The notes: generated from the letters alone by a model not told the origin. A stretch of DNA of 64,000 bases from CAYRNR01 sp964425605 (GCA_964425605.1 CAYRNR010000031.1:1-64000), one strand, 5' to 3'; positions 1 to 12,791 are shown, counted from the stretch's first letter. Program-made: numbers and translations.

Positions 1-47
1 TTCCGGTCTCATGGCGCGCGGCACGACGCCGTCGACGCAGGGGGATA

Positions 48-71
48 GTAACTCACTTTTGAGTTACGTTC
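48..71. promoter_or_regulatory. Palindromic operator-like site, copy 1
   Basis: A perfect inverted repeat, GTAACTC (48-54) and GAGTTAC (61-67), with a 6-base AT-rich spacer, followed by GTTC. The same site recurs at 1269 and 8476. This copy lies beyond the 3' end of the PilZ gene. If it regulates anything, the candidate is a minus-strand gene leaving the window on the left; an ATG in that orientation is possible at position 12, but no Shine-Dalgarno is visible. It is likely the binding site of a dimeric transcription factor; this is inferred from symmetry and recurrence. Confidence 0.55.
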
Positions 72-128
72 GAGAGGGAAATCAATTTTGGCGTCACGTG
101 CGTCGAACAGGCGACGATTCCGATGAGG

Positions 129-1169
129 TCAGCCGGAGAACACCCAGGTGATCGAGAGGACCACACAGAGGGCGATCACCGCCAGGGCGAGGACCGCGGA
201 GATCCACTTCCAGTTAATCTGCGCCATGGGCAGCGCCCGGGCGTCCTCGGGCGAGAGTTGGCGCTTCGGGGCTGCGGCGGCTTTCTCCGGCACGCGCATG
301 ACACGCGCTCGGGACGGCTCGGAGCTCTCCCCGCCGCGGCGGGGCTGGATGCCCGGTGGCAGGTCCCTGGTCGGCGCGATCCAGTCGACGTCGGCGTCTC
401 CGCCCTCCACGGCCAGCTGCCGCTCCCACTCGCGCCGTCCCTCGACGAACGCGCGGATGGTCTCGACGTCCACGGACGAGCTGTCGAAGTGCACGCCCAT
501 ACCCTGCGGCTGCACGCCCTCGGGTTCGATGGAGCGCACCACCTCGGCGATGGCGCGGACCCGCGTGGCGCCGCGCCCCTCGGGCCGCGGCAGCTCGAAC
601 ACCAGGTAGATCCGCTGCCCCACCGGACACGGCTCGTCGGTGTGTATGGAGAACGCGCCGGTGGTGCTGAGGTTGGCCAGGTGACCGGAGCAGTCGGGGG
701 GATCGGCGCAACCCCAGGCGACGGGCAAGCCCGTGGCCACACGGGCGGCCTCGCGGCGCTCCGGCTCCTCTAGGGCTCCGGACCCCGAGGATGCCGCCTC
801 GGCGGGGCCCTTCTTGCTCGGCGTGAGGAACCTGAGCAGATCGAACTTGCCCAGCACGAACTCGTCGAACCGGATGCCCACCCCCGGCACGAGCTGTCGA
901 GCCTCGGCCTCGGGCTCGTCGATGCGTCGGGCCACCACCCCGTCCACGTAGACCCGGCCGATGCCCCCGGCCTCCGCGAGATCGAACTCCACCCGGATCT
1001 CGGTACCCTCGGGGATGAAATCACGGGTCTCGGCGAACAGACCGCTCGCCGACAGGTTCGTGGTGTAGGCGAGGCATTCGTCCTCGCTCCACGCCAGGCG
1101 CACGCGCAGCGTGATGGGGATACGAACGGCGTCGCGGGGATCGACCTCGGGCAAGTCTGAACCGCCCAA
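129..1169 (-). CDS. Double PilZ-domain protein with C-terminal membrane anchor
   Basis: Two PilZ-type domains in tandem. The first (about residues 5-115) has the basic N-terminal stretch RDAVRIP and the NLSASG turn; the second (about 160-265) has RREAAR and NLSTTG. These match the RxxxR and (D/N)xSxxG signature that binds cyclic di-GMP in the family. A single transmembrane helix lies near the end (about 322-342), leaving only a few residues beyond it, so the protein is probably tail-anchored with PilZ domains in the cytoplasm. The start is taken as TTG at 1169, which has GGAG 6 bases upstream; a longer reading to 1418 gives low-complexity sequence and runs under the divergent amylase. It diverges from the GH13 gene at 1321 across palindrome copy 2. 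A c-di-GMP effector role is inferred; no output domain is visible. Confidence 0.8.
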   Translation of the reverse strand: MGGSDLPEVDPRDAVRIPITLRVRLAWSEDECLAYTTNLSASGLFAETRDFIPEGTEIRVEFDLAEAGGIGRVYVDGVVARRIDEPEAEARQLVPGVGIRFDEFVLGKFDLLRFLTPSKKGPAEAASSGSGALEEPERREAARVATGLPVAWGCADPPDCSGHLANLSTTGAFSIHTDEPCPVGQRIYLVFELPRPEGRGATRVRAIAEVVRSIEPEGVQPQGMGVHFDSSSVDVETIRAFVEGRREWERQLAVEGGDADVDWIAPTRDLPPGIQPRRGGESSEPSRARVMRVPEKAAAAPKRQLSPEDARALPMAQINWKWISAVLALAVIALCVVLSITWVFSG

Positions 1170-1268
1170 ACAGGACTCCGAGCGGAGAACTCCTGGCGCT
1201 CTCCTCCACCACCGCTCTTGTACACAGCATGACCTCCGATCGTGGCGATCGCCAAATCGAGTATCGGA

Positions 1269-1292
1269 GTAACTCCTTTTTGAGCTACGTTC
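1269..1292. promoter_or_regulatory. Palindromic operator-like site, copy 2
   Basis: GTAACTC (1269-1275), a T-rich 6-base spacer, then GAGCTAC (1282-1288) and GTTCGAG. It differs from copy 1 by one base in the right arm. It lies in the divergent region between the PilZ gene and the GH13 gene at 1321, 32 bases before the GH13 start codon, a position suited to an operator overlapping the promoter. Confidence 0.65.
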
Positions 1293-1320
1293 GAGGCCGT
1301 CGATGGACGGGTAGAATCCG

Positions 1321-3459
1321 ATGACCTTGTGTGCGGTCCGACCACGCGTGCTCCCCGCCCTGCTGGCCCTGGCGGTCGTGGCCGGCTGCTCGCCCCAGCG
1401 AGACTGCACGGCCCGCATCTACCACTACCCCCACCGCTCGGTGGACGGGGTGCTCGCGCGCGGCGACTTCGACGGCTGGGCCGGCACCGCGCTCGAGGAG
1501 GTCTGCCCGTGCATCTGGCACGTGGATCTGGACCTGGAGCCCGGCGACTACCTCTACCAGCTCGAGGTGGACGGCGCGGTCACCCTCGACGAGCTCGTGG
1601 GCTTGACCGGGTACGACGGCGACGACGAGTACTCCCTGATGCGCGTCGAGGACTGCTCCGTGCCCGCGTGGGAGGTCGTCCGCGCGCAGGCGTCTCCCGA
1701 GGGGCGGATCGAGGTGGAGCTGACGTTCCTGCGGGCGTCGTCAGGGGCCGGGCTCGACCCCGGCGCGCTGGCGGCCACCCTGCGCGACGGCGCGAGTCTG
1801 GACGCCAGCTACGAGCCTCGCTCGGGTCGACTGACCCTGATCGCCGGTGATCTCCCCCCGGGCAAGCACACGGTGACCGTCGACGCCGCGGACGACGACG
1901 GCGTGGCCCCCGAGACCCTGGTGCTGCCCCTGTGGGTCGAGGACATCCCCTTCACCTGGGACGAGGCGCTGATCTACCAGGTGATGGTGGACCGCTTCGC
2001 CACCGCCGACGGCCCGGTGGACGACCCGGGGGCGGCGGCCCGCGGGCTCCGCCACGGTGGCGACCTGGCCGGCCTGCTGCGGGTGATGGAGCTGGACTAC
2101 TTCGACGACCTCGGCGCCAACGCCCTGTGGATCTCGCCGATGGTGGACAACCCAGACGGCACCTGGCCCGGCGCCGACGGCCACGAGTACGAGGGCTACC
2201 ACGGCTACTGGCCCATCGACTCGCGCGCAGTGGAGCCCGACTTCGGCACGGCAGAGGACCTCGACGCCCTGGTGACCGAGGCCCACCGCCGCGGCATCCG
2301 CGTGCTGCTGGACGTGGTACCCAACCACGTCCACCTCGAACACCCCTACGTCACCGAGCACCTCGACGACGGCTGGTTCAACGGCGACGGTGACTGCGTC
2401 TGCGGCACCGACGGCTGCCCCTGGAGCGAGTTCATCGAGACGTGCTGGTTCACCGAGTACCTCGCCGATCTGGACCTGCGTGACACGGACATCGTCCGGC
2501 TCCAGGCCGCGGACGTGGCGTGGTGGATCGAGCGCTACGACCTCGACGGCGTCCGGGTGGACGCGGTGCCCATGATGCCGCGCTCGGCGACCCGCGAGCT
2601 CGTGTGGGAGATCCAGCGCCGCTTCGAGCGCGGCGGCGCCGACCTGTACGTGGTGGGCGAGACCTTCACCGGCTCCGGGGGTTGGACCAGCATCCAGCGC
2701 ACCCTGGGCCCCTTCGGCCTCGACGGCCAGTTCGACTTCCCGGTCATGTGGACCCTGCGCGACACCCTGGCCCACGGCAACGGCACGATGGTCGATCTGC
2801 GCGAGGCCATCCGGGAGTCCGAGGCCGCCTGGGGTCCCCCCGGCGCCACCATGGCCCCCTTCGTGGGCAACCACGACGTCACCCGGTTCCTCTCCGAGGC
2901 CGCCGGCGACACAGGCGACCGCTGGGAGGATCCGCCTCCGGCCCCGGACGACGACGGCCCCTACCGCAGCCTCGTGCTGGCCCAGACCGTGGCGATGACC
3001 CTGCCCGGCGCCCCGGTGCTCTACTACGGCGACGAGTTCGGCATGCCCGGCTCCGGCGATCCCGACAACCGCCGGCCCATGCGCTTCTCGGGCCAGCTGA
3101 GCGAGCACGAGTCGTGGACCCTCGACCAGATCGCCCGACTCGGCCGCGCGCGCGCCTGTCTCCCTTCGCTACGCCACGGGTACCGCCACGACGTCTTCGC
3201 CGACGACCACGTCCTCGCCTACGGCCTGGACGCCGGCGACGGCCACCCCGCCCTGGTGCTGATCAACCGCGACGACGAGCCCGTGACCCGTCCCTACCCC
3301 ATCCCCGAGGCCATGCGGCTGGCCGAGCCGACGACCCTGGTGGACGTCTTCTCCGGGACCGAGGTCGCAGTGGAGTGGGGAGCGACGGCCTACCTGACGC
3401 TGTCTGCGGAGTCGGCCATGGTGCTGGTGCCGGCGGCGAGCGGGTGCAACGGCAGCTGA
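1321..3459 (+). CDS. GH13 alpha-amylase-family lipoprotein
   Basis: Glycoside hydrolase family 13 enzyme, predicted to cleave or rearrange alpha-glucans at the cell surface. A short signal sequence ends in a lipobox (VAGC, Cys23). Residues about 30-95 resemble a CBM48/glycogen-binding beta-sandwich (GDFDGW, PGDYLYQLEVDG). The catalytic barrel shows all four GH13 regions: DVVPNH (331-336), GVRVDA with the nucleophile Asp414, GETF with the acid/base Glu447, and NHD with Asp519. A C-terminal beta domain follows. All catalytic residues are present, so it should be active. It is a paralogue of the gene at 8548 and shares its upstream palindrome. The start at 1321 places the signal peptide correctly. 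Substrate (starch, glycogen, cyclodextrin) cannot be decided from sequence alone. Confidence 0.92.
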   Translation: MTLCAVRPRVLPALLALAVVAGCSPQRDCTARIYHYPHRSVDGVLARGDFDGWAGTALEEVCPCIWHVDLDLEPGDYLYQLEVDGAVTLDELVGLTGYDGDDEYSLMRVEDCSVPAWEVVRAQASPEGRIEVELTFLRASSGAGLDPGALAATLRDGASLDASYEPRSGRLTLIAGDLPPGKHTVTVDAADDDGVAPETLVLPLWVEDIPFTWDEALIYQVMVDRFATADGPVDDPGAAARGLRHGGDLAGLLRVMELDYFDDLGANALWISPMVDNPDGTWPGADGHEYEGYHGYWPIDSRAVEPDFGTAEDLDALVTEAHRRGIRVLLDVVPNHVHLEHPYVTEHLDDGWFNGDGDCVCGTDGCPWSEFIETCWFTEYLADLDLRDTDIVRLQAADVAWWIERYDLDGVRVDAVPMMPRSATRELVWEIQRRFERGGADLYVVGETFTGSGGWTSIQRTLGPFGLDGQFDFPVMWTLRDTLAHGNGTMVDLREAIRESEAAWGPPGATMAPFVGNHDVTRFLSEAAGDTGDRWEDPPPAPDDDGPYRSLVLAQTVAMTLPGAPVLYYGDEFGMPGSGDPDNRRPMRFSGQLSEHESWTLDQIARLGRARACLPSLRHGYRHDVFADDHVLAYGLDAGDGHPALVLINRDDEPVTRPYPIPEAMRLAEPTTLVDVFSGTEVAVEWGATAYLTLSAESAMVLVPAASGCNGS

Positions 3460-3618
3460 GGAGGAGTGGTTTGGCGAACATCCCGGACGCCGACATCCTC
3501 ATCGTCCGGTTTCGCGGCTCGTCACGTGGTAGCCTCGGGCAGATTTCCCTTGTAATTTGTCGACAGCGTTAGCATTCTGCCAGGAAATAATACGGCCTTT
3601 CCAACTCGAGGATCCGAC

Positions 3619-4872
3619 ATGCCCCGGTATCGCCCCCGGCACGCAGAGCGCAAGCTCGACCAACTGGCCAGCTTCTTCAAGGTGGTACTGGTCACCGGCG
3701 CACGTCAGGTGGGCAAGAGCACATTGCTCGAACACGTCTTTCCGAAACACCACGTCGTCGTGTTCGATCCCATCCAGGATCTGTACGGCGCGCGGGAGGA
3801 TCCAGACCTGTTCCTCGACAACTTCCCGCCCCCACTCCTCCTGGACGAGATCCAGTACGCCCCCGAGCTCCTTCCCGCCCTCAAGAGGCGTGTCGACCGA
3901 ACGGAGGAGTCCGGGCAATACCTGCTCACCGGCTCTCAGAACCTCGCGGTGCTCAGGACGGTCGCCGAGAGTATGGCGGGCCGGGTGGGAATCCTCTCTC
4001 TGGAAGGGATGACTGCGGCGGAGATGACCGACGCAGGGCGTCGTTCTGGCTGGCTGTCTTCGTATGTCGAAGACCCCGAGTCCTTGCTCGACCTGGAGCC
4101 GGAGGCTGCGCAGGATTCGCCGGCTCGAAGGATCTGGCGCGGTTCGCTGCCTGGTCTGCTCGACGCCCCCGACACCATCGTCCCCGACTACTTCCGCTCC
4201 TACGTCCAGACCTACGTAGATCGTGATGTTCGATCGATGGAGGACATCCGGCAGCTCGCCGATTTCGACCGATTCCTGGGGCTCGCCGCTGCTCTCACAG
4301 CCCAGGAGATCAACGCCTCACAGTTCGGTCGTGACGTGGGAGTGAGCCCGTCCACGGCCAGACGCTGGCTCGATCTGTTGGCCCACACCTACCAGTGGCG
4401 AGAGCTCCCGCCGTACCACGGCAACACCATCAAGCGGCTGAGCAAGAAGGGCAAGGGCTACCTCTGCGACACCGGCCTGGCCGCGTACCTACAACGCGTA
4501 TCTTCCCCCCAGGCTCTGGCCGTCAGCCCCCTGCTGGGCCCCCTGTTCGAGACCTGGGCCGTCAACGAGATCCACGCACAGTTCGTCCAGTTCGACGTGC
4601 CTCCCCTGGCCCACCACTGGCGGACAGCCGGCGGCGCCGAAGTCGACTTGATCCTGGAGCGCGACGGCGCCCTCTACCCCATCGAGATCAAGTGCAAGAG
4701 CCACCTGTCCGGTCACGACACGCGCGGCCTCCACGCGTTCCGCGCCACCTACCCTCGCCAGGACGTCCGTACAGGGCTCATCGTGTATGCCGGCAACGAG
4801 TGCTACCGGGTGAACCCCAACACCATCGCGGTACCGTGGAGTGGGGTGGTCAAGCCTCCTCCGACAAAATAG
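3619..4872 (+). CDS. AAA_14/DUF4143 ATP-binding protein
   Basis: P-loop ATPase of the family with an AAA_14 domain followed by DUF4143. Walker A is GARQVGKST (27-35) and Walker B is LLLDEIQ (73-79). The GSQN motif near residue 111 fits sensor 1. The middle has a helix-turn-helix-like stretch (QFGRDVGVSPSTARRWLDLL). The C-terminus (about 338-362) has AEVDLIL and YPIEIKCK, the pattern of a PD-(D/E)XK nuclease fold. Family members are common, frequently horizontally acquired, and their cellular role is poorly known; no partner gene sits beside this one. GAGG lies 7 bases before the ATG. The intergenic region in front (3460-3618) looks less GC-rich than its surroundings, which would fit acquisition from elsewhere. 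Confidence 0.88.
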   Translation: MPRYRPRHAERKLDQLASFFKVVLVTGARQVGKSTLLEHVFPKHHVVVFDPIQDLYGAREDPDLFLDNFPPPLLLDEIQYAPELLPALKRRVDRTEESGQYLLTGSQNLAVLRTVAESMAGRVGILSLEGMTAAEMTDAGRRSGWLSSYVEDPESLLDLEPEAAQDSPARRIWRGSLPGLLDAPDTIVPDYFRSYVQTYVDRDVRSMEDIRQLADFDRFLGLAAALTAQEINASQFGRDVGVSPSTARRWLDLLAHTYQWRELPPYHGNTIKRLSKKGKGYLCDTGLAAYLQRVSSPQALAVSPLLGPLFETWAVNEIHAQFVQFDVPPLAHHWRTAGGAEVDLILERDGALYPIEIKCKSHLSGHDTRGLHAFRATYPRQDVRTGLIVYAGNECYRVNPNTIAVPWSGVVKPPPTK

Positions 4873-4912
4873 GCGCACGTGATAGCCTCGAAGCAGGAAA
4901 GGGGGATCTGCC

Positions 4913-8416
<3,504 letters not shown>

Positions 8417-8475
8417 GTCCAACCCAGCGCGGGACCAGAAAGTGATTATTTAGTGTTTTCAGGCCCTTGCATGTA

Positions 8476-8499
8476 GTGACTCATTTTCGAGTTACGTTT
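8476..8499. promoter_or_regulatory. Palindromic operator-like site, copy 3
   Basis: GTGACTC (8476-8482), a 6-base T-rich spacer, then GAGTTAC (8489-8495) and GTTTTC. It lies 52 bases before the start codon of the second GH13 gene, in the same orientation as copy 2 before the first GH13 gene. The spacer length (6) and the trailing GTT are kept in all three copies. Confidence 0.65.
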
Positions 8500-8547
8500 T
8501 CTAGCCAGATGGGGTACACCTTCGACAACGACCTTCGAGGAGTCCCC

Positions 8548-10875
8548 ATGCCCGCACCACGACTGCTTGTCCTGTTCGCTGCCGTGATGGCCCTCGCTCT
8601 GTTCGGCTGCTCCGACCCCTGCCCCGGCGGAGCCTGCGACGACCTGCCCGAAGATCCCTGGACACCGCCGGACGACGACGACGACGAGACCGGCAACTAC
8701 GGCGACGACGACGATGACGACGATGACGACACCTGGGGCGACGACGACGACACGACGCCCGAGATCGTGTCGGTGCGCGACTGCGTGTCCCACCTGACCT
8801 ACACGCCCAACGGCACGCCGGGGTCCATCGCCGTGGCCGGCGAGTTCAACGGCTTCGACACAACCACGGATCTCATGGCCGACACCGACAGCGACGGGAT
8901 CTGGGAACTCGACATCGAGCTCGGCCCGGGTGAGTACGCGTACAAGTACGTCATCGACGGGGAGTGGGAGGGCAGCCCGCCGCCCAACCGCTACACCAAG
9001 TGGTACGGCGGCTCGGAGAACCGCAACCTGAGGGTGGGCGACTGCACCGTGCCGCTGCTGCAGACCGAATCCGCGTCGGCGAACGCGTCAGGGGATCTCG
9101 AGGTCTACGTCCAGGTGGCGCTGGCCACGGACGAGTCCCCCCTGGACACGACGTCAGTGGCGATCACCGTGGGCGGCGCCGACTACTCGGGCCAGGCCTC
9201 GGTGACCGAGGGCGGCGAGATCGAGCTGCACGTGTCCGGCCTCCCCCCTGGCAAACATTCGGTGCGGATCTGGGCCGCGGACCAGGCGGGCCGCCGCGCC
9301 GAGAACGAGCCGTTGTTCATCCCCCTGTGGGTGGAGGACGAGGCGTTCGAGTGGTTCGACGCGACCATGTACTTCGCGTTCACCGACCGCTTCCGCAACG
9401 GTGACTGGGACGCGGATCCGCCCCTGTACGACCCCGTATACGGCGTGGAGGACCTGGCCAACTACTGGGGCGGCGACTTCCAGGGCATCCTCGACGCGAT
9501 GCAGATGGACGACTACTTCACCGAGCTGGGGGTCAATCTGCTGTGGCTCTCGCCGGTGTACGAGAACCCCGACAGCGGCTACGGGGGCGACGACGGCTAC
9601 CAGTACTCGGGCTTCCACGGCTACTGGCCGACGATGGCCCGCGAGCCGGAGTCCCGCTTCGGTGACGTGGACGCCGACGCCGAGGACCGCCTCAAGGCGC
9701 TCATCGACGAGGCCCACTCCCGGGGCATCCGCGTGCTGTTCGACCTGGTGCTCAACCACGTGCACGAGGACCACGAGTACGTGGACCAGAATCCAGACTG
9801 GTTCGCCGGCGGCGGCTGCGTGTGCGGCACCGACAACTGTGACTGGGACTCCCACGCCATCGACTGCTGGTTCCGCGACTACCTGCCCGACCTGGACTAC
9901 ACCAACCACGACATCGTCCAGCAGCAGCTCGACGACGTACTGTACTGGGCCCGCGAGTACGACGTGGACGCCTTCCGCGTGGACGCGGCCAAGCACATGA
10001 ACCACGTGATCATGCGCAGCCTGTCCATGCGCCTGCGCGATGAGTTCGAGGTGGGCGGCGGCGCGCCGTTCTACCTGGTGGGCGAGACCTACACCTTCAC
10101 CGACGGCCACGGCCTGATCATGGACTACGTGGCCGACCACGAGCTCGACGGCCAGTTCGACTTCCCCCTGGTCTGGACCGCGCGCGAGGTGTTCGCGGGC
10201 TGGGGCAGCTTCAGCGATCTCGAGAACATGGTCGCCACGGGCGAGAGCGAGTACGGCGACGCGGTGATGTCGGCGTTCATCGGCAACCACGACATCCTGC
10301 GCTACTCCACCTACCTGGCCGAGAACTACGATCCCTACGACGACTGGAATCAGCCCGAGGACCTGATGGCCGCGGGATCGGCCGGGACGGTCGACCAGTG
10401 GGACCTCATCCACAAGATGTCCATGGCGTTTTGTTTCGTGCTGACCCAGAAGGGCGCGCCGCTGATCTACTACGGCGACGAGATCGGCCTGGCCGGAAAC
10501 GGCGATCCCGACAACCGCCGTCCCATGAGCTTCGCGCCGTACCTCAACGCCAACCAGGACGAGATGCTGAGCCGCATCCAGGCCCTGGGCCAGGCCCGCC
10601 AGGACCACGTGGCCCTGCGACGCGGCGACCGCGCCCAGATCTGGGTGGACGACGACTTCTACGTGTACTCGCGCGACGCCGGCAACGGCGACGTGGCCAT
10701 CGTGGCCATGAACAAGGGCGGCTCCACCCGGACCGAGACAGTCACCGTCCCCGGCGACCTCGGCATCGACGGCCAGACCCTGGCCAACGCCGTGGGCAGC
10801 GGATCGATCTCCGTGTCCGGCGGGTCCGCCTCGATCTCACTGGGTAGCTGGGAGTACGCGGTGTTCGTGCCCTAG
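8548..10875 (+). CDS. GH13 alpha-amylase-family lipoprotein, paralogue of the 1321 gene
   Basis: Second GH13 enzyme, 775 residues. The signal peptide ends in LFGC (Cys20), followed by a Pro/Asp-rich spacer of about 50 residues. A CBM48-like domain follows (AGEFNGF, GEYAYKYVIDGEW). GH13 regions are DLVLNH (399-404), AFRVDA with Asp479 as nucleophile, GETY with Glu513 as acid/base, and NHD with Asp582. The Cys-rich stretch CVCGTD..CDWDSH..DCWF near residue 430 has a counterpart in the 1321 paralogue, suggesting a shared disulfide-bonded loop in domain B. The start at 8548 is chosen over an upstream in-frame ATG because it has GAGGAG 5 bases before it and begins the signal peptide. Probably a surface maltogenic or cyclomaltodextrin-type enzyme; the exact specificity is unknown. 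Confidence 0.92.
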   Translation: MPAPRLLVLFAAVMALALFGCSDPCPGGACDDLPEDPWTPPDDDDDETGNYGDDDDDDDDDTWGDDDDTTPEIVSVRDCVSHLTYTPNGTPGSIAVAGEFNGFDTTTDLMADTDSDGIWELDIELGPGEYAYKYVIDGEWEGSPPPNRYTKWYGGSENRNLRVGDCTVPLLQTESASANASGDLEVYVQVALATDESPLDTTSVAITVGGADYSGQASVTEGGEIELHVSGLPPGKHSVRIWAADQAGRRAENEPLFIPLWVEDEAFEWFDATMYFAFTDRFRNGDWDADPPLYDPVYGVEDLANYWGGDFQGILDAMQMDDYFTELGVNLLWLSPVYENPDSGYGGDDGYQYSGFHGYWPTMAREPESRFGDVDADAEDRLKALIDEAHSRGIRVLFDLVLNHVHEDHEYVDQNPDWFAGGGCVCGTDNCDWDSHAIDCWFRDYLPDLDYTNHDIVQQQLDDVLYWAREYDVDAFRVDAAKHMNHVIMRSLSMRLRDEFEVGGGAPFYLVGETYTFTDGHGLIMDYVADHELDGQFDFPLVWTAREVFAGWGSFSDLENMVATGESEYGDAVMSAFIGNHDILRYSTYLAENYDPYDDWNQPEDLMAAGSAGTVDQWDLIHKMSMAFCFVLTQKGAPLIYYGDEIGLAGNGDPDNRRPMSFAPYLNANQDEMLSRIQALGQARQDHVALRRGDRAQIWVDDDFYVYSRDAGNGDVAIVAMNKGGSTRTETVTVPGDLGIDGQTLANAVGSGSISVSGGSASISLGSWEYAVFVP

Positions 10876-11067
10876 TGCCGCGAGCGTGAAGTTCTCGAGG
10901 TCCTCTCGAACTCCCTGGATGACCTGTCCACCCCTACGGTCAAATCGACAACATGGTCAGCTGACGTGGCCTCGTTTGGGTCGCTGAGATCGAGATGTGT
11001 CCGTCGCCGGGCTGTAGAGGGAGCTGACCAGGAACCTCGGTTCCGGCAAACTAGAAGGGTTGTATCC

Positions 11068-11166
11068 TGGTGGCAGCCCGGTCCGTACGATCACGCGACG
11101 TACCCCGATGAGGGATGGGACTGTAACGATCAGGTGGCCGGCATCTACCCTGGGAACGGGTGCTGA
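11068..11166 (+). pseudogene. Orphan 3' fragment of a MopE/beta-helix-family gene
   Basis: These 32 codons read WWQPGPYD, then YPDEGWDC, then YPGNGC and stop. They match almost residue for residue the C-terminal ends of three full-length proteins in this window (genes ending at 25923, 36269 and 50375). Upstream (10876-11067) none of the rest of such a protein can be found, and that stretch has no other coding sequence I can support. The fragment is best explained as the surviving tail of a gene whose body was deleted or replaced, next to the ATPase gene at 11235. Confidence 0.7.
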
Positions 11167-11174
11167 CAGCGTAA

Positions 11175-11234
11175 GTAGCAAGCCCGCTACGTAGCAGTCT
11201 TGCTACTCATCCAAACGCACCCTATACTGAGGCC
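11175..11234 (+). promoter_or_regulatory. Promoter with nested palindromic operator upstream of the AAA ATPase gene
   Basis: TTGCTA (11200-11205) and TATACT (11223-11228) form a sigma70-like promoter with a 17-base spacer. The -35 box overlaps a nested inverted repeat: outer arms GTAGCAAG (11175-11182) and CTTGCTAC (11199-11206), inner perfect palindrome GCTACGTAGC (11187-11196). The -10 box ends 6 bases before the ATG at 11235, so the transcript may be leaderless or nearly so. The layout fits repressor control. Confidence 0.5.
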
Positions 11235-12791
11235 ATGTTCCAATCCAGCATTCCGGTTACTGCAGGCGCCTTCATGGACCGGAGCGTCGAACTGGAGCGT
11301 CTGCAACGGCTCTTGACCGATCTTCAGAGGGGCTCGCCCACGTGGCTGGCAATCCTGGGCGTTCGCAAGATCGGCAAGACGAGCCTCCTGCTCGAGCTGG
11401 CGCGAAGGGCTGGCAACGCGAACACGAGCTTTGTGAACCTGGACACGTTCGAGCACTCGCCGCTCACCCCCGACATCTTCCGGCGGTACGGACTCAGGCT
11501 GCTCGATGTCTTGTTCGCCGAGGAGATCGGCCGCTCCGTAGAGGCTGCATACCGCGAACCAGCGGCCTTTCGCAGGGCCATGTCGTCCTCGAGTGCGGTG
11601 ATGACTCTCCCGGGCGAGCTGCGCTCGGAGATCCTGGAATTGCCAGATCGCCCCACCGATGACCAGTTGCGGCGCGACGTGCTCGACTGGCCAGAACGGT
11701 TGGCCCAAGCTCTCGACAGGACGATCCTGGTGGCATGGGACGAGTTCCAGGCTCTCACGACGCTCGGCTCACGGCGGGGAGGGACGGACCCAATCCCGCT
11801 CATGCGCAGCGTCTGGCAACGACACCAGCGCACGGCCTACGTCATCTCCGGATCCGAGCGAAGTATGCTATCGGAGCTGATCACGGACGAGCGTTCCCCG
11901 TTCTTCCAGCACTTCGCCATCCTCGAGCTCGGCCCCTTCTCGGACGAGGACGCCGTCGATCTCCTGGCCCGCAACGCCCCCGACGACCGACCCATTCCCG
12001 CCGAGCAGGCACGAGGGATCGTGGATCTGGTGGGTGGGCACCCGTTCTACGTGCAGCTCGCGGGGGAGGCGCTGACGGCGCTGTCACCGCCCTATGACCA
12101 GGCGGCTTTGAAGGAAGCCATGCAGGCACTGCTGTTCAGCTCGACGGGGCGCCTGGCACTGTACTTCGAGAACCGTCACGCCAAGCTGGTGGGGCGCTCG
12201 GCCCACCTGTCGAGGTTGCTGCAGGAGCTGGCCGCCGGACCGGCCCTGTTCTCCGAGCTCGCGGCCTCGATGCGGTCCCCCAGCGGAGCTGTGGCCTCCT
12301 ACCTCGGCCGACTCGGGGACGACGTCGTACAGGGATCGGATGGTCGGTACGGACTGCGTGATCCCACGTTTGCCCGATGGTTGCTGTGGCGGGGCGATGG
12401 CGGCACGGCGGTTCCGATGACCGTGCTGGGCGACGCTGCAGAACGGCGCGTGGCCGACGAGCTGGCCTGGATGGGCTTCGAGCTCGTCTACCGCTCGCGA
12501 GCCTCGCGCGGCGCGTTCGACCTGCTCGCGTTGCGAGGTCCTTCGAGGTTGGGCGTGCAGGTGAAACGTACGTCACTGCCCGTACGGTTCAAGAAAGCCG
12601 AGTGGACGCGTTTTCTGGGCGAAGGGCGACGCCTGGGCTGGACGGCCGTGGTCGCCGCCGTGTCCGGCGACGAGGCCGGGAGTGTCGAGTTCCTCGATCC
12701 GGACGAGGCGAGGGTGGGTCGAGAGGCCAGACTCGACGAAGAAGCCCGGATCGAAAACCTGCTCCAGTGGCTGGAACGGGCCGGAGAATAG
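11235..12791 (+). CDS. AAA-type ATPase with C-terminal PD-(D/E)XK nuclease-like domain
   Basis: ATPase of the archaeal-type/STAND-like group. Walker A is GVRKIGKTS (42-50). Walker B is around ILVAWDEFQAL (163-173). A sensor-like VISGSER lies near 205. Helical and winged-helix regions follow. The C-terminal part (about 395-480) carries FDLLAL and GVQVKR, the D...(E/Q)xK pattern of the restriction-endonuclease-like fold seen in Holliday-resolvase relatives. Gln stands where Glu is usual, a known variation in this fold. It sits alone behind its own promoter/operator and beside a broken MopE-family gene, so arrival by insertion is plausible. A defence or DNA-processing role is possible but not shown. 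Confidence 0.8.
   Translation: MFQSSIPVTAGAFMDRSVELERLQRLLTDLQRGSPTWLAILGVRKIGKTSLLLELARRAGNANTSFVNLDTFEHSPLTPDIFRRYGLRLLDVLFAEEIGRSVEAAYREPAAFRRAMSSSSAVMTLPGELRSEILELPDRPTDDQLRRDVLDWPERLAQALDRTILVAWDEFQALTTLGSRRGGTDPIPLMRSVWQRHQRTAYVISGSERSMLSELITDERSPFFQHFAILELGPFSDEDAVDLLARNAPDDRPIPAEQARGIVDLVGGHPFYVQLAGEALTALSPPYDQAALKEAMQALLFSSTGRLALYFENRHAKLVGRSAHLSRLLQELAAGPALFSELAASMRSPSGAVASYLGRLGDDVVQGSDGRYGLRDPTFARWLLWRGDGGTAVPMTVLGDAAERRVADELAWMGFELVYRSRASRGAFDLLALRGPSRLGVQVKRTSLPVRFKKAEWTRFLGEGRRLGWTAVVAAVSGDEAGSVEFLDPDEARVGREARLDEEARIENLLQWLERAGE

Noticed and set aside
129..1418. PilZ gene starting at 1418
   Set aside because: The first 83 residues are of low quality and lie under the GH13 gene's 5' end. 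TTG at 1169 with GGAG gives a start immediately before the PilZ domain.
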